The notes: generated from the sequence alone by a model not told the origin. A stretch of DNA of 64,000 bases from Chitinivibrionia bacterium (GCA_009779925.1 WRAZ01000006.1:1-64000), one strand, 5' to 3'; shown: positions 18,847 through 27,704, counted from the stretch's first letter. Made by a program: numbers and translations.

Positions 18847-20094
18847 TTATTCCCATTCTATTGTCCCCGGTGGTTTGTGAGTAATATCCAGCAGTATATC
18901 GCCTACCCCTGCAATTTCTCTTGATTTTTTTATTATTTCATTTATTGCCTGCTCCGACAAATCAAAAAACTTTGCCGTCATAGCATCTTTTGAAATTATC
19001 GGGCGCAAAACTATCGTCTCATTTCCTTTGGAATTTACGACAGGCAACAAAACCACAGGCATTTGCCAGATTTTTTCGTATTCGCCCGAAGAAATTATTG
19101 CGTTGTTAACAATTTTATCGACCGCGCGAAGTTTATCCAAGCGGTCTTTAGTGCAATATCCCTCTTTAACTGAATATTTTTTGTCGTCGCACTCGGAATA
19201 AAGCGAAAAAACAACACGGTTTATCGAATTTATTTGAGATGTAAACGAATTTGCAACTTTTTCTAAGTTTTCATAACTGTATTTTCCGAAAACCACAGCA
19301 GGGTACGCATAAGTACGAGCGCCGTCTTTAATTCCTACCGAACGAATTGGCAGAGAAATTGCCGAAAATCCGTTTTCTCCGGCGATTTTTTCAAGTTCAG
19401 TTGCTTCTTTTTGTGAAATTTCTCCGTCTGCTTTTCCGTTTGAGCAAAGACATCTAACGCCAAGTCCCGGACCGGGGAACGGGTGTCTCCATACAAGCGC
19501 GCGCGGAATGCCCAAATGTTCGCCGAGTTCGCGCACTTGGTTTTTATAAAGCGATACAAGCGGCTCAATTACAAGCCCTTTTTCTATGAGTTCCACTACC
19601 ATATCCACACGGTTGTGGTGTGTTTTTATTTTGTTTTCGTTTTTATTGCCTGTTTCTACGACGTCGGGGTAAATTGTGCCTTGCGCAACGAGCCATTCGT
19701 CTGCATTGAGCGATAATTTTGCCTGCGCTTTGCTTTTTACCTCAAAAAACTCGTTTCCTATGATTTCGCGCTTTTTTTCGGGGGCAAAAACGCCCGCAAG
19801 TTTGCCTAAAAAGTCGCTTTCCGCGTTATAAATATGCAGGTTTTCAAAGCCGTTTTTCTTCATATATTCTATAATGTCCGCCGATTCGCCCTGTCGCATA
19901 AGTCCGCTGTCCACGTGTAAACCAAGCACTCTGTCTTGTCCTAAAACTTTGTTCAGAAGCGCAAAAAGGACGGTAGAGTCCACTCCGCCCGAAACAAGTA
20001 GAAAAACTTTTTTATCGCCTGCTTTTTGAATAATTTCTTTAGTAATTTCTTCTAAAAAACTCTTCGCGTTCCAATTTTCTGCTTTTTCGCTCAT
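18847..20094 (-). CDS. guaA: GMP synthase ATP-pyrophosphatase subunit, no glutaminase domain
   Basis: Converts XMP to GMP. At 415 residues it begins directly with the ATP-PPase domain: LLVSGGVDSTVLFALL (P-loop), VDSGLMR, IIGNEFFEV, AQGTIYPDV, HHNRVDMV and WRHPFPGPGLGVR. It ends DITHKPPGTIEWE, the standard GuaA C-terminus. The class I glutamine amidotransferase domain (about 200 residues) is absent. The C-terminal part is about 100 residues longer than usual and seems to hold two dimerisation-type units: LPIRSVGIKDGARTYAYP, then KIWQMPVVLLPV. Ammonia or a separate GATase subunit would be required. The ATG sits one base past the pfkB stop. Confidence 0.85.
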   Translation of the reverse strand: MSEKAENWNAKSFLEEITKEIIQKAGDKKVFLLVSGGVDSTVLFALLNKVLGQDRVLGLHVDSGLMRQGESADIIEYMKKNGFENLHIYNAESDFLGKLAGVFAPEKKREIIGNEFFEVKSKAQAKLSLNADEWLVAQGTIYPDVVETGNKNENKIKTHHNRVDMVVELIEKGLVIEPLVSLYKNQVRELGEHLGIPRALVWRHPFPGPGLGVRCLCSNGKADGEISQKEATELEKIAGENGFSAISLPIRSVGIKDGARTYAYPAVVFGKYSYENLEKVANSFTSQINSINRVVFSLYSECDDKKYSVKEGYCTKDRLDKLRAVDKIVNNAIISSGEYEKIWQMPVVLLPVVNSKGNETIVLRPIISKDAMTAKFFDLSEQAINEIIKKSREIAGVGDILLDITHKPPGTIEWE

Positions 20095-20095
20095 A

Positions 20096-21028
20096 TCAAA
20101 TCCTTTCGATTTTTACTTTTTCCATAACTTCTCCAACCTTGTCTCGGTTGATTTTACACGGCTCGTGGGTTAAGGTATTCAGCGCGCCGCTTGCGGTTGC
20201 CATTCTGCAAACTTCACTGAAATCAAATCCTCGTACAAATCCTACGACCGCTCCTGCCAAAAACGCGTCTCCGCAACCAACCGAATTTATCGGCTCTTCG
20301 ATTTCGGGCGGCAGGCATCTGAAACACTCGTTTTTGTTAAGCGCCACAACGCCGTCTTTGCCCAAAGTAATAAAAACGTTTTCAATTCCGCTTTCTATCA
20401 GCCGTTTTCCTTTAAGTATTATATTGTGCAAGCCCTTAACTTCATCGCCGAACAAAAATTGAAATTCGGTTTCGTTGGGCGATATTAAAAAAGGCAACGC
20501 CGAAAGCCCGTATTTTAGCGGATTTCCTCTTGTGTCAAGCGCAACTTTAGCATTTTTTATTTTACATTCCTCTATGAGTTTTCTGTAAATTTCTTCGTCG
20601 TAGCCTTCGGGAACGCTTCCCGAAAACGCCAAAAAATCGCCGACATTAATTTTTTCCATCAATTTTTTGTTAAAAATCGATATTTCTTCATCTAAAATCG
20701 GTTTGTTTTTGCTGTTAAGATGATACGAAATTCCGCTTTTTTCTTCGTAAATTGTAGTGTTTATTCTTGTATCTCCCGATACCTCAAACAAGTCGTGTGC
20801 TATTTTGTAGTCGTCTAAAAAATTACGAAATCTTGTTATATCACCGCTTCCGACAAGTCCCGATACCTCTACTTCTTCACCGAGAATTTTTGCCGCTTTT
20901 GCAAAATTTATTGCCTTTCCCGCAGGAAAAGAGACGCTGTTAAGTCCGATAAAATCCGTTTGTTCTCCGAATTTCGGAATTTTGTAATGTACATCTATCG
21001 CCGAATTGTATAAAACTGCTCTGATCAT
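20096..21028 (-). CDS. PfkB-family sugar kinase (1-phosphofructokinase-like)
   Basis: A ribokinase-fold kinase that phosphorylates a sugar phosphate or nucleoside. Its 310 residues and N-terminus (AVLYNSAIDVHYKI) resemble FruK/LacC. Motif 1 is PAGKAINFAKAAKILG. Motif 2, NSVGCGDAFLAGAVVGF, carries the catalytic Asp in GCGD instead of the usual GAGD. The start at 21028 leaves out an upstream extension that overlaps the divergent MCE gene and lacks family similarity. Promoter motif AAATAGTATTTT lies at 21067-21081. It heads a pfkB-guaA-SBP minus-strand operon. Substrate not determined. Confidence 0.82.
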   Translation of the reverse strand: MIRAVLYNSAIDVHYKIPKFGEQTDFIGLNSVSFPAGKAINFAKAAKILGEEVEVSGLVGSGDITRFRNFLDDYKIAHDLFEVSGDTRINTTIYEEKSGISYHLNSKNKPILDEEISIFNKKLMEKINVGDFLAFSGSVPEGYDEEIYRKLIEECKIKNAKVALDTRGNPLKYGLSALPFLISPNETEFQFLFGDEVKGLHNIILKGKRLIESGIENVFITLGKDGVVALNKNECFRCLPPEIEEPINSVGCGDAFLAGAVVGFVRGFDFSEVCRMATASGALNTLTHEPCKINRDKVGEVMEKVKIERI

Positions 21029-21066
21029 AATGAAATTTTTCCGTTTAATTTCGTTTTTTTGCCGAT

Positions 21067-21081
21067 AAAATACTATTTGGC
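21067..21081 (-). promoter_or_regulatory. Extended -10 promoter of the pfkB-guaA-SBP operon
   Basis: Minus-strand GCCAAATAGTATTTT ends about 39 bases before the pfkB ATG. The divergent MCE gene starts at 21125, so this short interval serves both directions. Confidence 0.5.
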
Positions 21082-21124
21082 AAAAGCAATAATGTATTTT
21101 ATTGTATAAATTAAGGAGAAAAGT

Positions 21125-22012
21125 TTGAGTATTACAGCCGCACAAAAATTTCGCCTCGGCGTATTCGTTATTGCATCGTCTGCCGTAATCGTCGCTCTGT
21201 TGGTCGTCGGTATCGGCGTTCGGCTTACGCATCAGACCGTACAATTCCACACCGAATTTACGAGCGAGTCGCTTTCGGGACTTACCAGAGGAATGGATGT
21301 TCGTTTTCGCGGCATACCAATCGGAAAAGTAATTCGCATAAGTTATGACCCTCGCAATTTAAGCGTAGTTCGTGTGGATTTTGAGGTCGAAGAAGATTTT
21401 CCTATGAAAGACGATATGGTCATAGAGTTGGGAATGGGAGGAATAACAGGGCTAAGACACATAGAAATTACAGGCGGCACAAACGAAGCAAAGCTTTTGC
21501 CTCCGCACTCTCTTGTGCCGTCTCGCACTTCGTTTTTCGGGTCAATTGCCGAGCAGGCGGAAAACGTTCTCGAGAACATAGAAATACTTTTGTCAAACTT
21601 AAATTCTGTAGTTAACAGAGACAGCCTGAACGATTTGTTTCAGACTTTCAGTAATATAAACGAATTTACGTCAAACCTAAATTCCGCCAGCAACGATTTT
21701 ATTTTGCGCCTCGATACCATCACAATAAGGGTAAACAATATGGCGCAAACAGCGGAATTGATACTTAATCGTTTTTCGGATGACGGAAGTTTGTTCGACA
21801 TTTTGGCAAATCTCGACTCTACTATGGTTATCATTTACGGATTGTCGCAAAATTTCGGCTTAACTTTTGCTCAAAGCCGCGAAGATTTCGGCGCAACACT
21901 CAGCGATTTGCGAATAACAATGGAAAACCTGAACGAGCTCTCGGCTATGCTTGTCGAAAATCCGTCGATTATTTTGCGAGGCAACACGCAACGTCCAAGG
22001 AGGATAAAATGA
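21125..22012 (+). CDS. MCE/MlaD-family lipid-transport protein
   Basis: A 295-residue periplasmic protein anchored by one N-terminal helix (about 11-33, VFVIASSAVIVALLVVGIGV). The MCE domain (about 40-120) is clear: GLTRGMDVRFRGIPIGKV, then V.V.FEVEEDFPMKDD and GGITGLRHIEI. A coiled C-terminal region (about 140-285) may form the hexamer tube. MlaD-type proteins bind phospholipid or cholesterol-like lipids and hand them to an MlaEF/YrbEF ABC unit; those genes are not next to it. It starts with TTG at 21125 after AAGGAG. The downstream lipoprotein overlaps by 4 bases (ATGA). Confidence 0.88.
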   Translation: MSITAAQKFRLGVFVIASSAVIVALLVVGIGVRLTHQTVQFHTEFTSESLSGLTRGMDVRFRGIPIGKVIRISYDPRNLSVVRVDFEVEEDFPMKDDMVIELGMGGITGLRHIEITGGTNEAKLLPPHSLVPSRTSFFGSIAEQAENVLENIEILLSNLNSVVNRDSLNDLFQTFSNINEFTSNLNSASNDFILRLDTITIRVNNMAQTAELILNRFSDDGSLFDILANLDSTMVIIYGLSQNFGLTFAQSREDFGATLSDLRITMENLNELSAMLVENPSIILRGNTQRPRRIK

Positions 22013-22650
22013 AGAAAAAAACTATAATTATTTCGATACTTTCGGCGCTTTTTTTGCTTATTGTTATAATCGGTTGCGGCAGACCGCTTCACAGAAATTT
22101 TTACATTCTGAACTACACGCCCGACAGATTTGAAGACAGACGAACGCCTGCACCTTATCCTATAACAATCCGCTTGCGTCCGTTCGATATAGAAAAAGCA
22201 TACGCTCGCCCAAACATTGTTTTTCGCGAAAACCCTTTCCGTTTGGATTTTTATCCCGACCATTTGTGGGCAGTCCGCCCCGCCGATATGATAACCGACC
22301 TGATTTTCAGACACTTGGAAGACGTTCGACTTGTTGACGCAATAACCCGCCGCTTAGACGAACGTTCGCCCGACTTTGAACTTTCGGGAACAATTTTGGC
22401 AATAGAAGAGTTTAACAGCGGCGATCAGTGGTTTGCTCATTTAAGGATTTCGTTTGTTATGACTGATTTCAGAACGGGAAATGCCGTGTATTCAAGAACT
22501 TTCAGTCAAACCCGCATTGTTCCCGCCAAAAATCCGCTTTCGGTAGTAATGACGCTCTCGGAAGTAATGGCTTTCATCGCCTCGCTTTTAATGATAGACC
22601 TCGATAACGTGCTTTACGAGCGGCTTGTTCTAAACGTGCAGGATGATTAA
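22009..22650 (+). CDS. PqiC-like ABC-transport auxiliary lipoprotein
   Basis: A 213-residue outer-membrane lipoprotein of the ABC_trans_aux type. The signal ends LLIVIIGC (Cys23). Family features are YILN near the start of the mature protein, 'RPNIVFRENPFRLDFYPDHLWAVRP'-like central strands, a middle 'LSGTILAIEEF' strand and a final helix. In Pqi, Mla-like and Yeb systems such lipoproteins accompany an MCE protein, matching the ATGA-overlapping gene upstream. Together they probably form the periplasmic and outer-membrane parts of a lipid-trafficking system whose ABC core lies elsewhere. Confidence 0.75.
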   Translation: MKKKTIIISILSALFLLIVIIGCGRPLHRNFYILNYTPDRFEDRRTPAPYPITIRLRPFDIEKAYARPNIVFRENPFRLDFYPDHLWAVRPADMITDLIFRHLEDVRLVDAITRRLDERSPDFELSGTILAIEEFNSGDQWFAHLRISFVMTDFRTGNAVYSRTFSQTRIVPAKNPLSVVMTLSEVMAFIASLLMIDLDNVLYERLVLNVQDD

Positions 22651-22661
22651 AAGCTATTCGG

Positions 22662-23168
22662 CTATTCTGCAACACCTCTCCATTGCGGAAGAAGAAAGTT
22701 CATATCATTAGGCGGGTTAATAGGGTCTGTAGTGCGGCGGTCAAAATGGTCAATAGCAATACTGCCTGCTTGTACAGGTCCGATACCACCGGGACGCAAC
22801 GTAGCTCTTGCGACAAATTGGTCGCCGAAAACAAGATCTCCTATAGCGAAATTGTTAGGCGGTTGCTGTGCGCCTTCTTCTGCCATTGTTGTTGCTACTG
22901 TGAAATCATAAAAATTTGAAGTCGGTGGAGTGTCAAATCCGAGTAGAACTATGATGTTCGCGTTATTGTTTGGGAGCGTTATAAACCAATCGTGTTCCGC
23001 TCTGAATATGTGTTGCTTATTTGCAATCGTCATTAAAATTTGTTGCCCTTCCGCCGCTCTTGCTCTGTGAACAGCAACTGTCATTCTTGGAACAGCCGTC
23101 GCCGCCAAAATTCCGATAATTGTAATAACTACCATAAGTTCAACTAATGTAAATCCCTTATTGTTCAT
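22662..23168 (-). CDS. Type IV pilin-like protein (prepilin)
   Basis: A 168-residue prepilin. The start at 23168 is set by AAGGAG and gives a standard short leader: MNNKG^FTLVELMVVITIIGIL, with PilD cleavage between Gly5 and Phe6 and Glu+5 present. The globular domain (about 45-168) is unusual for a major pilin in lacking a C-terminal cysteine pair; it has an Asn/Pro-rich region (WFITLPNNNANI, QPPNNFAIG). It could be a major pilin or a type II secretion pseudopilin. No pilus assembly genes are adjacent. Confidence 0.85.
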   Translation of the reverse strand: MNNKGFTLVELMVVITIIGILAATAVPRMTVAVHRARAAEGQQILMTIANKQHIFRAEHDWFITLPNNNANIIVLLGFDTPPTSNFYDFTVATTMAEEGAQQPPNNFAIGDLVFGDQFVARATLRPGGIGPVQAGSIAIDHFDRRTTDPINPPNDMNFLLPQWRGVAE

Positions 23169-23260
23169 AAAAAAATTCTCCTTATTCGAGGTTTTGCGCA
23201 TACTAATATAATATAACGCCATACGGAAAATGTCAAGAAAAAACTAAAATGCTCAAAAAG

Positions 23261-23287
23261 TAAGGGCAGGTTTAAAACCTGCCCTTA
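23261..23287 (-). terminator. Palindromic repeat/terminator after recN
   Basis: TAAGGGCAGG...CCTGCCCTTA, a perfect stem with a 7-base loop, is essentially identical to 7174-7200. It lies 10 bases beyond the recN stop. Confidence 0.75.
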
Positions 23288-23296
23288 CAATAAATT

Positions 23297-24961
23297 TCAT
23301 TTCAACAGTTCTTTTGCGTGTCTTATTGTTGTTTCGTTTTCACCGCCGAGCATTCGAGCTATTTCGGTAATTCTCTGTTCTTTACTCAATTTTACGATTT
23401 TGGTTTCAGTTCGTCCGTCCGTGTGTGTTTTGTACACGGCATACTGAAAATCCGCCTGCGAGGCAATTTGATGAAGGTGAGAAATTACCAAAATTTGGTG
23501 GTCTTTCGCCAATTTTTTGATTGCTTTTGCAATATCCGAGGCAATTTCGCCGCCAACCCCCGTATCAATTTCGTCGAAAATCATTATCGGAACAGTGTCG
23601 CTTTCGGCGAGAGTTGTTTTAACGGCGAGCATTATCCGCGATATTTCACCGCCCGAAGCCGTCTTTGCAAGCGGTAAAAACTGCTCGCCCGAATTTGTTC
23701 GGACTGTGAAAATTATTTCATCAGCGCCGTTTTGGTCGATTTTCTCTTTTTTTGTGAATTGCGTTAAAAATGCCCCGCCGTTAAAGCCGAGTTTTGCCAT
23801 TTCGTTGGTGATTGCAACGTCAAAGTTTTTGCAGGTTTTCTTTCGTAAATCGCTCAGAATTGAAGCGGTTGTTTCTAAATCTTTTTTTGTCGCCGCAAGT
23901 TTTTTCTCCAATTCGCCTTTTTCAAAATCGCCGTTTTCTATTGCTTCCAATTGGTGTTGCAGGTCGTCTTTTTTCTGCAAAAGTTCTTCAAATGAGCAGG
24001 CATATTTCTTTTTTAGTTTTTGGATTTTGGCAATTCGTTCGTTTAATTCGTCCAGTTTTGCAGGGTCAGCATCTTCTGCCGAACTTTCGTATTTACCTAC
24101 GGTTTTCTCCAATTCTTTAAGGATTTGCAAAAACGGCTTTAATTCCTGCGACCAATTTTCAAAAGATTTGTCCGTCTCCGCTATATTTTGCAGTAATTTA
24201 AGCAAATTAGAGGTATCTGTCATCATTCCCGAAGAGTTTTCGTTGCCGTTTAATATGTCGCTAATTCCCGCCGCTGTTTGAATACGTTGCGAAACAGACG
24301 ACAAAAACGCGAATTCTCGCTCCATCTCCTCTTCTTCGCCCGATTTTAACTCGAGTGTTTTTATGGCGTCAAATTCAAAGCGCAAAAAATCTTCTTTTTT
24401 CTGTAATTCTTCGCATTTTTTTATGTGCGCGTTAAGATTTTTTTCGGCAGTGCAATAATTTTCCCACGAGACATTAAACTTCTGTTTTTCGGCGGCGATT
24501 TCCTTAATTTTATCTATAATCTGATACGGCGCATCTTCGTTCAAAAGCATTTGGTGGTCGTGCTGTCCGTGCAGGTCAATTATAGTTTCGCCGATTGCTT
24601 TCAGCGTTGAAAGCGAGCAGATTTCTCCGTTTATCAAAATCTTGTTTTTGGACGATTCGCTCGCAATTATTCTTTTAATCACAAGAGATTTATCGCCCGC
24701 CGAAATAGCATTTTCGTCAAGAATAAGCTGCAGGCTTTCGGGAATTTTGTCAAAATTAAACGAACCGACAACTTCTGCGTTAGCTTCGCCGTTTCTTATA
24801 GTCTCGGCAGAGGCGCGACTGCCCAGAAGCAAACTTATCGCTCCCATCAATATAGATTTTCCCGCGCCCGTTTCGCCCGTAAAAACACAAAACCCGTTTT
24901 CGAGTTCGAGTTCGATGTTTTTTATCAGCGCGAGGTTGTTTATTTTAAGGTAGTTGAGCAT
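23297..24961 (-). CDS. recN: DNA repair protein RecN
   Basis: An SMC-like ATPase acting in double-strand-break repair. From 24961 it has 554 residues. N-terminal MLNYLKINNLALIKNIEL and Walker A GETGAGKS are followed by a long coiled coil (about 150-360), the ABC signature ASGGEISRIMLAV, Walker B IMIFDEIDTGVGG, and H-loop LVISHLHQIA. The ATG at 24961 is preferred over that at 24970: it matches the usual 'ML..L.I.N.ALI' start and leaves a workable distance from AAGGA. A promoter motif (GCGCAAATAGTATTTT) lies at 25007-25023. Confidence 0.95.
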   Translation of the reverse strand: MLNYLKINNLALIKNIELELENGFCVFTGETGAGKSILMGAISLLLGSRASAETIRNGEANAEVVGSFNFDKIPESLQLILDENAISAGDKSLVIKRIIASESSKNKILINGEICSLSTLKAIGETIIDLHGQHDHQMLLNEDAPYQIIDKIKEIAAEKQKFNVSWENYCTAEKNLNAHIKKCEELQKKEDFLRFEFDAIKTLELKSGEEEEMEREFAFLSSVSQRIQTAAGISDILNGNENSSGMMTDTSNLLKLLQNIAETDKSFENWSQELKPFLQILKELEKTVGKYESSAEDADPAKLDELNERIAKIQKLKKKYACSFEELLQKKDDLQHQLEAIENGDFEKGELEKKLAATKKDLETTASILSDLRKKTCKNFDVAITNEMAKLGFNGGAFLTQFTKKEKIDQNGADEIIFTVRTNSGEQFLPLAKTASGGEISRIMLAVKTTLAESDTVPIMIFDEIDTGVGGEIASDIAKAIKKLAKDHQILVISHLHQIASQADFQYAVYKTHTDGRTETKIVKLSKEQRITEIARMLGGENETTIRHAKELLK

Positions 24962-25006
24962 AGATACCATTTTCCTTAATTTGCATTTTTTCTGTTTTTG
25001 TTATGG

Positions 25007-25023
25007 AAAAATACTATTTGCGC
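25007..25023 (-). promoter_or_regulatory. Extended -10 promoter of recN
   Basis: Minus-strand GCGCAAATAGTATTTT lies about 46 bases before the recN start and within the fic-recN interval, so recN has its own promoter. Confidence 0.5.
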
Positions 25024-25112
25024 AAACGCAAATACATAATCGCCAACATTGTTTGACAACAAAAGACAAAATTCAGTGTTTATACAAAATTAGCGCAGAA
25101 ACGGTATTATTT

Positions 25113-26186
25113 TCATACCTCTATAATTTCCCAACGCCCGCCTTTATCCGGTCCAATACGCCTGATTTTTCCCGCATTCCGTAATTTATCAAGAATATTT
25201 CGTGTCTGATTTTCAGTCAATCCCAAGCGTTCAGACAAATTTCTACGGCTAATATTGGGCTCGTTTGTTAAAATGTCGATAATTTTCCGGTGGTTTTCCG
25301 GTGGTTTTCTGGTGGTTTTCTGGTGGTTTTCTGGTGGTTTATTGGTAATTGCCAACGGCAACTGCATATCGCAACTATTCAAAACATTGTTTTCGCCAAG
25401 AAGTAAATTTCCGAAAAATTTACGCAAATATTCAAAACTTTGATAAACGCCTATTTCCACGTTTTTGTAATTTGCCCTAACCAAAGCGTTGCGAAAATAC
25501 TCGGAATGCTCGGCAAATAAGTCGTTGTTGATGTTAAAGCCAAATGTTCTGAGGTATTTAACGATAAATACCGCTGTTATTCTCGTATTTCCTTCGCGAA
25601 ACGGGTGTATTTGCCAAATTCCCGATGTGAATTTCATTATGCGCTCAATAACGCCGCCGGCATTAAGACCGTTGTAATTAAAATTTTTTTCCTGCTCAAA
25701 ATCGTATTCCAGCGTTTCTTTCAAACTATGCGCGCTACTGTATAAAACCGTGTCGTTGTTTAGAATTTCCTGCTTTTTTGTTATATTTACCGTGCGAAAT
25801 TTACCGGCGATTTCTTCGCCGTTTACCAATATTCCGTCAAACAAACGTTTGTGAATAGCAATATATTCGGCAACGCTGAACTTAAACGTTTTTTCACCAA
25901 GCACCTCGGCGATACGAACGGATGTTTTGTCGGCTTCTTCCGTTCGTTTTTGGGGTTGAGTGTTCGGATTTGTTTCGTAATATGTGTTTATTCGCTCTTT
26001 AACTTCGTGAATAGTGAGCTTGCCGTCAATGTTTTCTTTAGCCGTTTCAATAAGATATTTTGATGGCGTTAAGTTGTCTGTTCGCTGAAGTCCTATGGCG
26101 GTTTGCCATATCTCGGCTTTTTCTTTTTTATCTGGCTCGCCAAGTTTTTGATATTTGCCGAATTCTTCTAACAGATTTATATCCAC
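25113..26186 (-). CDS. Fic-domain protein with winged-helix C-terminus
   Basis: A 357-residue Fic protein, a family that modifies target hydroxyls, usually by AMPylation. The catalytic motif HPFREGNTR (about 195-203) has His, acidic residue, Gly-Asn and Arg in place. An N-terminal helix, LIETAKENIDGKLTIHEV (about 45-62), resembles a VbhA-like antitoxin segment and may be inhibitory. After the Fic core is a repetitive linker, KPPENHQKTTRKPPENHRK, encoded by five 11-bp tandem repeats, then a winged helix (ISRRNLSERLGLTENQTRN) for DNA binding. It starts 3 bases after the nadK stop with GAGGAG upstream. Target unknown. Confidence 0.88.
   Translation of the reverse strand: MDINLLEEFGKYQKLGEPDKKEKAEIWQTAIGLQRTDNLTPSKYLIETAKENIDGKLTIHEVKERINTYYETNPNTQPQKRTEEADKTSVRIAEVLGEKTFKFSVAEYIAIHKRLFDGILVNGEEIAGKFRTVNITKKQEILNNDTVLYSSAHSLKETLEYDFEQEKNFNYNGLNAGGVIERIMKFTSGIWQIHPFREGNTRITAVFIVKYLRTFGFNINNDLFAEHSEYFRNALVRANYKNVEIGVYQSFEYLRKFFGNLLLGENNVLNSCDMQLPLAITNKPPENHQKTTRKPPENHRKIIDILTNEPNISRRNLSERLGLTENQTRNILDKLRNAGKIRRIGPDKGGRWEIIEV
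25287..25341. repeat. Five tandem 11-bp repeats inside fic
   Basis: Unit CCGGTGGTTTT/CTGGTGGTTTT on the + strand (AAAACCACCAG on the coding strand), five contiguous copies with only C/T variation at position 2 and a final-base change. Eleven is not a multiple of three, so gain or loss of one unit would shift the frame between the Fic core and the winged helix. Confidence 0.9.
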
Positions 26187-26189
26187 TCC

Positions 26190-27065
26190 TCACTCCTCAA
26201 TCTTCCTTATAGAATTCCCCCAGCCTAATTTTCTTCTCAGCAAATCGAAATAACTTTCTTGCGAAAATTGAACAAGATTTTTGCTTTCATCGAGACACGA
26301 AACTACAATTTCGTCTTCGGGCATAAGGTTAACGCTTTCAAAGCCGTCAACTGAAAGCAGGGTTTCGGGGTTTTTCTTGTTGATTTTTATTTTAAGCGGC
26401 TTGTGCGACGGCAAAATTATCGGTCTTTCGCTTATTGAATGCGGGCAAATCGGCGTAATTATTATTGCGTTCATATCGGGCAAAACTATAGGTCCGCCCG
26501 CCGAAAGCGAATAGGCGGTCGAGCCGCTGGGCGAGGCGATAATTATTCCGTCGGCGACGTAATCCGTAATGAAATCTCCGTCGCAGCTTAGTGAAAATGA
26601 TGAAAGTTTCGGAATGCTCAATCTGTTAAAATATATGTCGTTTACGGCATTGTATGTTCCTAAAATTTTGCCGCCTCTGAAATGTTTTACCTCTAAAACC
26701 ATTCTTCGCACGGTTCTGTAATTTCCGTCCAAAATATTTTGCAGTTTTTGCTCCAAGTTGTCTGTTTCAATATCCGACAAAAAGCCGACCGTTCCCAAGT
26801 TTATGCCGATAAGCGGCTTTTCGCAAAATCGAACATTATGCGCCGCCGATATAAAAGTGCCGTCTCCGCCGACCGACGCGACAATCTGCGATTTTTCGAG
26901 AAATTCGTCGATGTTTTTTGCGATTTGCGCCAATTCAAAAGGCGTTTCGGGGTGAAAAACAGGCGAAATTCTCTTGCTTTCGCACCAAACAAGCAATCGC
27001 TCAATGAGTTTTTGAGCGTCTGCGTTTTTCTTAAAAACAATAACGCCTATTTGATTGAATTTCAT
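26190..27065 (-). CDS. nadK: NAD kinase
   Basis: Phosphorylates NAD+ to NADP+. The 291 residues are normal length. Motifs are SVGGDGTFISAAH (about 64-76), GINLGTVGFLSDIE, AVNDIYF, and DYVADGIIIASPSGSTAYS with SAGGPIVLP. The minus-strand promoter motif AAATAGTATTTT is at about 27100-27111 and GAAAGGAAAA precedes the start. Fic follows immediately, so the two are probably cotranscribed. Confidence 0.95.
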   Translation of the reverse strand: MKFNQIGVIVFKKNADAQKLIERLLVWCESKRISPVFHPETPFELAQIAKNIDEFLEKSQIVASVGGDGTFISAAHNVRFCEKPLIGINLGTVGFLSDIETDNLEQKLQNILDGNYRTVRRMVLEVKHFRGGKILGTYNAVNDIYFNRLSIPKLSSFSLSCDGDFITDYVADGIIIASPSGSTAYSLSAGGPIVLPDMNAIIITPICPHSISERPIILPSHKPLKIKINKKNPETLLSVDGFESVNLMPEDEIVVSCLDESKNLVQFSQESYFDLLRRKLGWGNSIRKIEE

Positions 27066-27099
27066 AAGTTTGCCCGATTTTCCTTTCTGTTTTGAGGTG

Positions 27100-27115
27100 A
27101 AAATACTATTTTTTT
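27100..27115 (-). promoter_or_regulatory. Extended -10 promoter of nadK-fic
   Basis: Minus-strand AAAAAAATAGTATTTT lies 35 bases before the nadK ATG. Confidence 0.45.
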
Positions 27116-27211
27116 AAGCATTGTGAAAGAAAATAATAAAAAATACATACAGAAAATAAAAAAAGGCACACAAATTTGCGTTTGTGTACCTATATTTACT
27201 AAATTTACAAA

Positions 27212-27556
27212 TTACTGTCTTGTGAAGGTATCACCCCAAACAACGACAGTATTTCCGCCCTCATAAGTAAAGCTATTGCTGTCCCCCATAGCAGAGACAG
27301 TCACTGTTGTGCCTGATTGCGTCCAAGAAAAAGCCATCTCCCAAACGACCTCACCATTTTCAAACTCCCGAAAATTTCCGGTGTTGTTCGCATTAAAGAT
27401 AACAATGTCATACGACCCACCACCAAAATCCGCTCGCCAAGTACCAACGATTGACTCGCCGCCGCCACCTCCACCGCCGCCGCTGCTTGAGCAACCAACA
27501 AGCGTCAATACACACACACACACGAAAATACCGAGTAGTTTAGCTAATTTTCCCAT
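27212..27556 (-). CDS. Small lipoprotein with poly-Gly linker
   Basis: A 114-residue lipoprotein. The signal MGKLAKLLGIFVCVCVLTLVGC has Cys22 as the lipidation site, followed by SSS and eight glycines. The remaining about 80 residues look like a small beta-barrel of the lipocalin-like/DUF type (IVGTWRADFGGGSYDIVIF, then W.MAFSWTQSGTTVTV and SFTYEGGNTVVVW). A (CA)7 dinucleotide run at 27510-27523 encodes the VCVCV stretch of the signal, and the poly-Gly is encoded by a GCC/CC-rich tract, so the gene carries two slippage-prone repeats. Function unknown. Confidence 0.7.
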   Translation of the reverse strand: MGKLAKLLGIFVCVCVLTLVGCSSSGGGGGGGGESIVGTWRADFGGGSYDIVIFNANNTGNFREFENGEVVWEMAFSWTQSGTTVTVSAMGDSNSFTYEGGNTVVVWGDTFTRQ

Positions 27557-27692
27557 CGAAACCTCCTACGTAAAAAAGATTAAAATTAAACAAAGATAGC
27601 GGGAAAACACTACCTTGTTTTGTCCGTAATATAATATTTGTTTGCGGCTAAGTGGAGTGAATTTTCATTTTTTCATTTTTTATTTTGTGGCA

Positions 27693-27704
27693 TTTAGTAT
27701 TTTG
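27693..27704 (+). promoter_or_regulatory. Extended -10 promoter of ilvD
   Basis: TTTAGTATTTTG lies 36 bases before the ATG; AAGGAG gives a normal ribosome site. Confidence 0.45.

Noticed and set aside
21029-21250. N-terminal extension of the PfkB kinase
   Set aside because: It overlaps the divergent MCE gene and the promoter region; the normal kinase start is MIRAVLYN at 21028.
25255-25443. Plus-strand frame rich in WWFSGG repeats
   Set aside because: It is the antisense reading of the 11-bp repeat inside fic.
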